Shown here: positions 34,000 through 35,656 of the stretch, piece after piece | Layout of the letters: every line of letters begins with the position of its first letter | Numbering within the stretch: the stretch's first letter is position 1 | NCBI GenBank assembly: GCA_964389025.1 | Contig: CAYMCQ010000039.1 | Span: forward strand, 1 to 35,656 | Source of the DNA: CAYMCQ01 sp964389025 | GTDB taxonomy: Bacteria; Verrucomicrobiota; Verrucomicrobiia; Limisphaerales; CAYMCQ01 | Length of the DNA: 35,656 bases | Direction of reading: 5' to 3' | Notes under the pieces: generated by a model | The model's database searches: none | Seen by the model: only the letters and a program-made list of their open reading frames with translations | Told to the model about the DNA's origin: nothing | Position numbers and translations under genes: made by a program

Positions 34000-35508
34000 A
34001 TGAATTACGACCTCGTTTTTGCGCTCGAAAACGCGGCTTGGCCTGCACTGATGGCTGACGCTGCGGGAATCGTCCTTCAGGCGAACAGGGCAACCATCAC
34101 CGCGCTCGGAACGCTGAACGGCCTGCCGCTGGCAAGATTTTGGGCGGCAGAAAACGAAACCCGCGCGGAAGAATTTCTTTCAAGGGTGGAACAAAATCCA
34201 TCGCCGCTTCTTACGGTGAAACTTCGCGCTCAGAATGGACAGGTGCTGGGCTTCATTTGTCTGGCGCTTGTCCGCGAGATTGATGGGAAGAAAATTTTCG
34301 TGCTCCAGTTTTTCCCGGAAGTCTCGGTGGGGAAATCAGTTTCGGTGGACTCGCAGGCGCAAAAGCAGAAATTGGATTGCGCGCTGCAACTGGCGCGGAC
34401 GGTGTCGCTTGATTTCAACAACGCGCTCACAAGCATCCTCGGCCACACGTCGCTCATCCTCGGCCAGATGGAGGCGAATCATCCGTGGCGCAATTCGCTC
34501 GTCGAGGTCGAAAAGTCTGCGGCGAAGGCGGCTGAAATCGCGAGTGACCTCGGAACATTCAGCCGGCAGGAAAAGGAAGCGCGCGCGCAGTCGGTAAAAA
34601 ATCTGAACCAGTTGGTGAAGCGCACGGTGGAGATGCTCCAGAGCGCGAGCGGGCAGCCTTTGCAGGGAAGCTCCGGCTCGGCAGGCCAGCAGATTGCGTG
34701 GACGGTGCAGACCGAGCGGGAAATTTACGCTGCGAAGTTTGATGAGGCGAAAATGCAGCAGGCGTTGCAGAAAATTTTCGAGAACGCGATGCAGGCCATC
34801 AACGGCGCAGATGGACGCATCTCGGCGCAGACAAAAAATCTCGAACTGACGCAGCCGACGCAGGATTTGAACGCGCGGCTGGCGGCGGGTTGTTATGTCT
34901 GCGTGGAGATTTCCGACAACGGCTGCGGCATTGCGCCGGATGTTTTGCCGCGAATTTTCGAGCCATTTTTCACGACGAAGCGCGCGCCTCATCGCGGCCT
35001 CGGTCTGGCGTGGGTTTATGGAATCATCACCAACCACGGCGGTGGCGTAGCGGTGTCGAGCCAGCCAGGCGCAGGCACGTCGGTGCGGATTTATCTGCCG
35101 GCGGAACGGCGCGTCATCAGCGAGCAGGTCGTCTTCAATCCCGCCGAGCTGAAGGGCGACCAGACGATCTTGCTGGTGGACGACGAGGACTTGTTGCTGA
35201 CGATGGGGAAGACGATTTTGTCGTCGTTCGGTTATCGCGTTCTGACGGCGAACAGCGGCCAGCGCGCGCTGGAAATATTTTCCACGAACGAAAATCAAAT
35301 CCATCTGGCCATCACCGACCTCGTGATGCCGAGCATGAGCGGGCGCGAATTGGTGGAACAGCTCGGAAAAGTCTCCCCGGACACGCGCATCATCTGCACC
35401 AGCGGCTACGTCTGGCCGGCGAGCAAAATCGAAGAGGAGCGCTATCTGCAAAAGCCGTTCACGAGCCAGGAGCTTTTGATAAAAGTGAAACAGGTATTGA
35501 TGAGCTGA
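34000..35508 (+). CDS. Hybrid histidine kinase/response regulator lacking the H-box histidine
   Basis: The 502-residue protein has an N-terminal PAS-like sensor (about 1-115, with no signal peptide or membrane segment, so cytoplasmic). A dimerisation/phosphoacceptor region follows (about 120-200), then an ATPase domain (about 240-370) with the N-box FENAMQAI, G1 box ISDNGCGIAPD, F box FFTTK and G2 box RGLGLAWV. A receiver domain (about 385-502) has D440 in ITDLVMPSMSG and the switch Lys in LQKPF. The H-box reads TVSLDFNNALTSI, so Leu137 (codon CTT) stands where the autophosphorylated His of HDFNN is expected. The only nearby His is H149. It follows cytidine deaminase by 43 bases on the same strand, and its signal is unknown. 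Confidence 0.9.
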   Translation: MNYDLVFALENAAWPALMADAAGIVLQANRATITALGTLNGLPLARFWAAENETRAEEFLSRVEQNPSPLLTVKLRAQNGQVLGFICLALVREIDGKKIFVLQFFPEVSVGKSVSVDSQAQKQKLDCALQLARTVSLDFNNALTSILGHTSLILGQMEANHPWRNSLVEVEKSAAKAAEIASDLGTFSRQEKEARAQSVKNLNQLVKRTVEMLQSASGQPLQGSSGSAGQQIAWTVQTEREIYAAKFDEAKMQQALQKIFENAMQAINGADGRISAQTKNLELTQPTQDLNARLAAGCYVCVEISDNGCGIAPDVLPRIFEPFFTTKRAPHRGLGLAWVYGIITNHGGGVAVSSQPGAGTSVRIYLPAERRVISEQVVFNPAELKGDQTILLVDDEDLLLTMGKTILSSFGYRVLTANSGQRALEIFSTNENQIHLAITDLVMPSMSGRELVEQLGKVSPDTRIICTSGYVWPASKIEEERYLQKPFTSQELLIKVKQVLMS

Positions 35509-35610
35509 GCCGCGACGGCGTGTTTCTCACCGCGTCGCCCCCGGTCGGCCGTCGTAATCATGCTCCTTGGTTTTTATTCGTCTGGCAACGAGTCCGCCGC
35601 TAGTCAGCGA

Positions 35611-35629
35611 CCTCCGGCAAAGCCGGAGG
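35611..35629. repeat. Short perfect GC-rich hairpin
   Basis: CCTCCGGC (35611-35618) and GCCGGAGG (35622-35629) pair perfectly around AAA, about 100 bases after the kinase stop, with no T-run following on the plus strand. It may be a terminator or a REP unit; CTCCGG-type palindromes also occur at 5738-5752. The rest of 35509-35656 shows no gene. Confidence 0.5.
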
Positions 35630-35656
35630 CTTGAGATAGCGTGAACCGCTCAAAGC

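Overview
The window reads as a chromosomal segment of a free-living member of Verrucomicrobiota, most likely near the Pedosphaera/Limisphaerales soil and freshwater groups. This is inferred from gene content, not from a marker-gene search. The supporting signs are a pseudopilin with the H-X9-DG motif, a secreted multi-repeat protein ending in a tail typical of the phylum, a large secreted acetyl-xylan-esterase-like hydrolase, a Tat-exported Gfo/Idh/MocA oxidoreductase, a lysine-rich N-terminal tail on the housekeeping sigma factor, weak Shine-Dalgarno signals, and dispersed GC-rich palindromes of the kind common in these genomes. No rRNA, tRNA, CRISPR array, integrase or transposase gene was seen.

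Layout. Positions 1-3002 hold the 3' part of a large uncharacterised, relatively AT-rich gene and a 71-69 aa conserved-looking small protein. From 3065 to 6812 come rpoN (minus strand), a divergent YycJ-like metallo-beta-lactamase-fold hydrolase with a candidate sigma-54 promoter between them, a composite inverted-repeat element, and a SpoU/TrmH RNA methyltransferase whose coding region carries an in-frame palindrome. From 6880 to 9315 is a secreted protein containing a complete lysyl oxidase domain between pre-peptidase-like repeats. From 9612 to 10026 a DUF4177-type lipoprotein gene sits in what looks like a single integron-type gene cassette with an attC-like site, followed by a SUMF1/FGE-like protein and an M50 membrane protease.

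From 11871 to 17173 are a secreted esterase (minus), rpoD (plus) and glucokinase (minus); a second composite palindromic element lies between rpoD and glk and supplies the glk stop codon. An AIPR-family phage-defence-type gene (17351-19021) is relatively AT-rich and flanked by a 10-bp direct repeat. From 19374 to 22380 an overlapping minus-strand operon encodes a Rieske protein, a cytochrome b6/subunit IV/dihaem cytochrome c fusion and a small esterase. Further on are the Gfo/Idh/MocA oxidoreductase, a decayed rhodanese fragment, a pseudopilin gene and moeB with its own C-terminal rhodanese domain; the fragment duplicates the moeB tail.

From 26923 to 32559 a two-gene trehalose operon encodes an OtsA-OtsB fusion and a TreS-maltokinase fusion, linking UDP-glucose, trehalose, maltose and maltose-1-phosphate. 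The window ends with a nucleoside-salvage pair (purine nucleoside phosphorylase, cytidine deaminase) and a hybrid histidine kinase whose H-box has lost the phosphoacceptor histidine.

The observations most worth a second look are the bacterial lysyl oxidase with both cofactor-forming residues conserved, the apparent lone attC cassette, the palindrome read through inside the methyltransferase gene, the moeB-tail duplication flanking the pseudopilin, and the kinase without its histidine.
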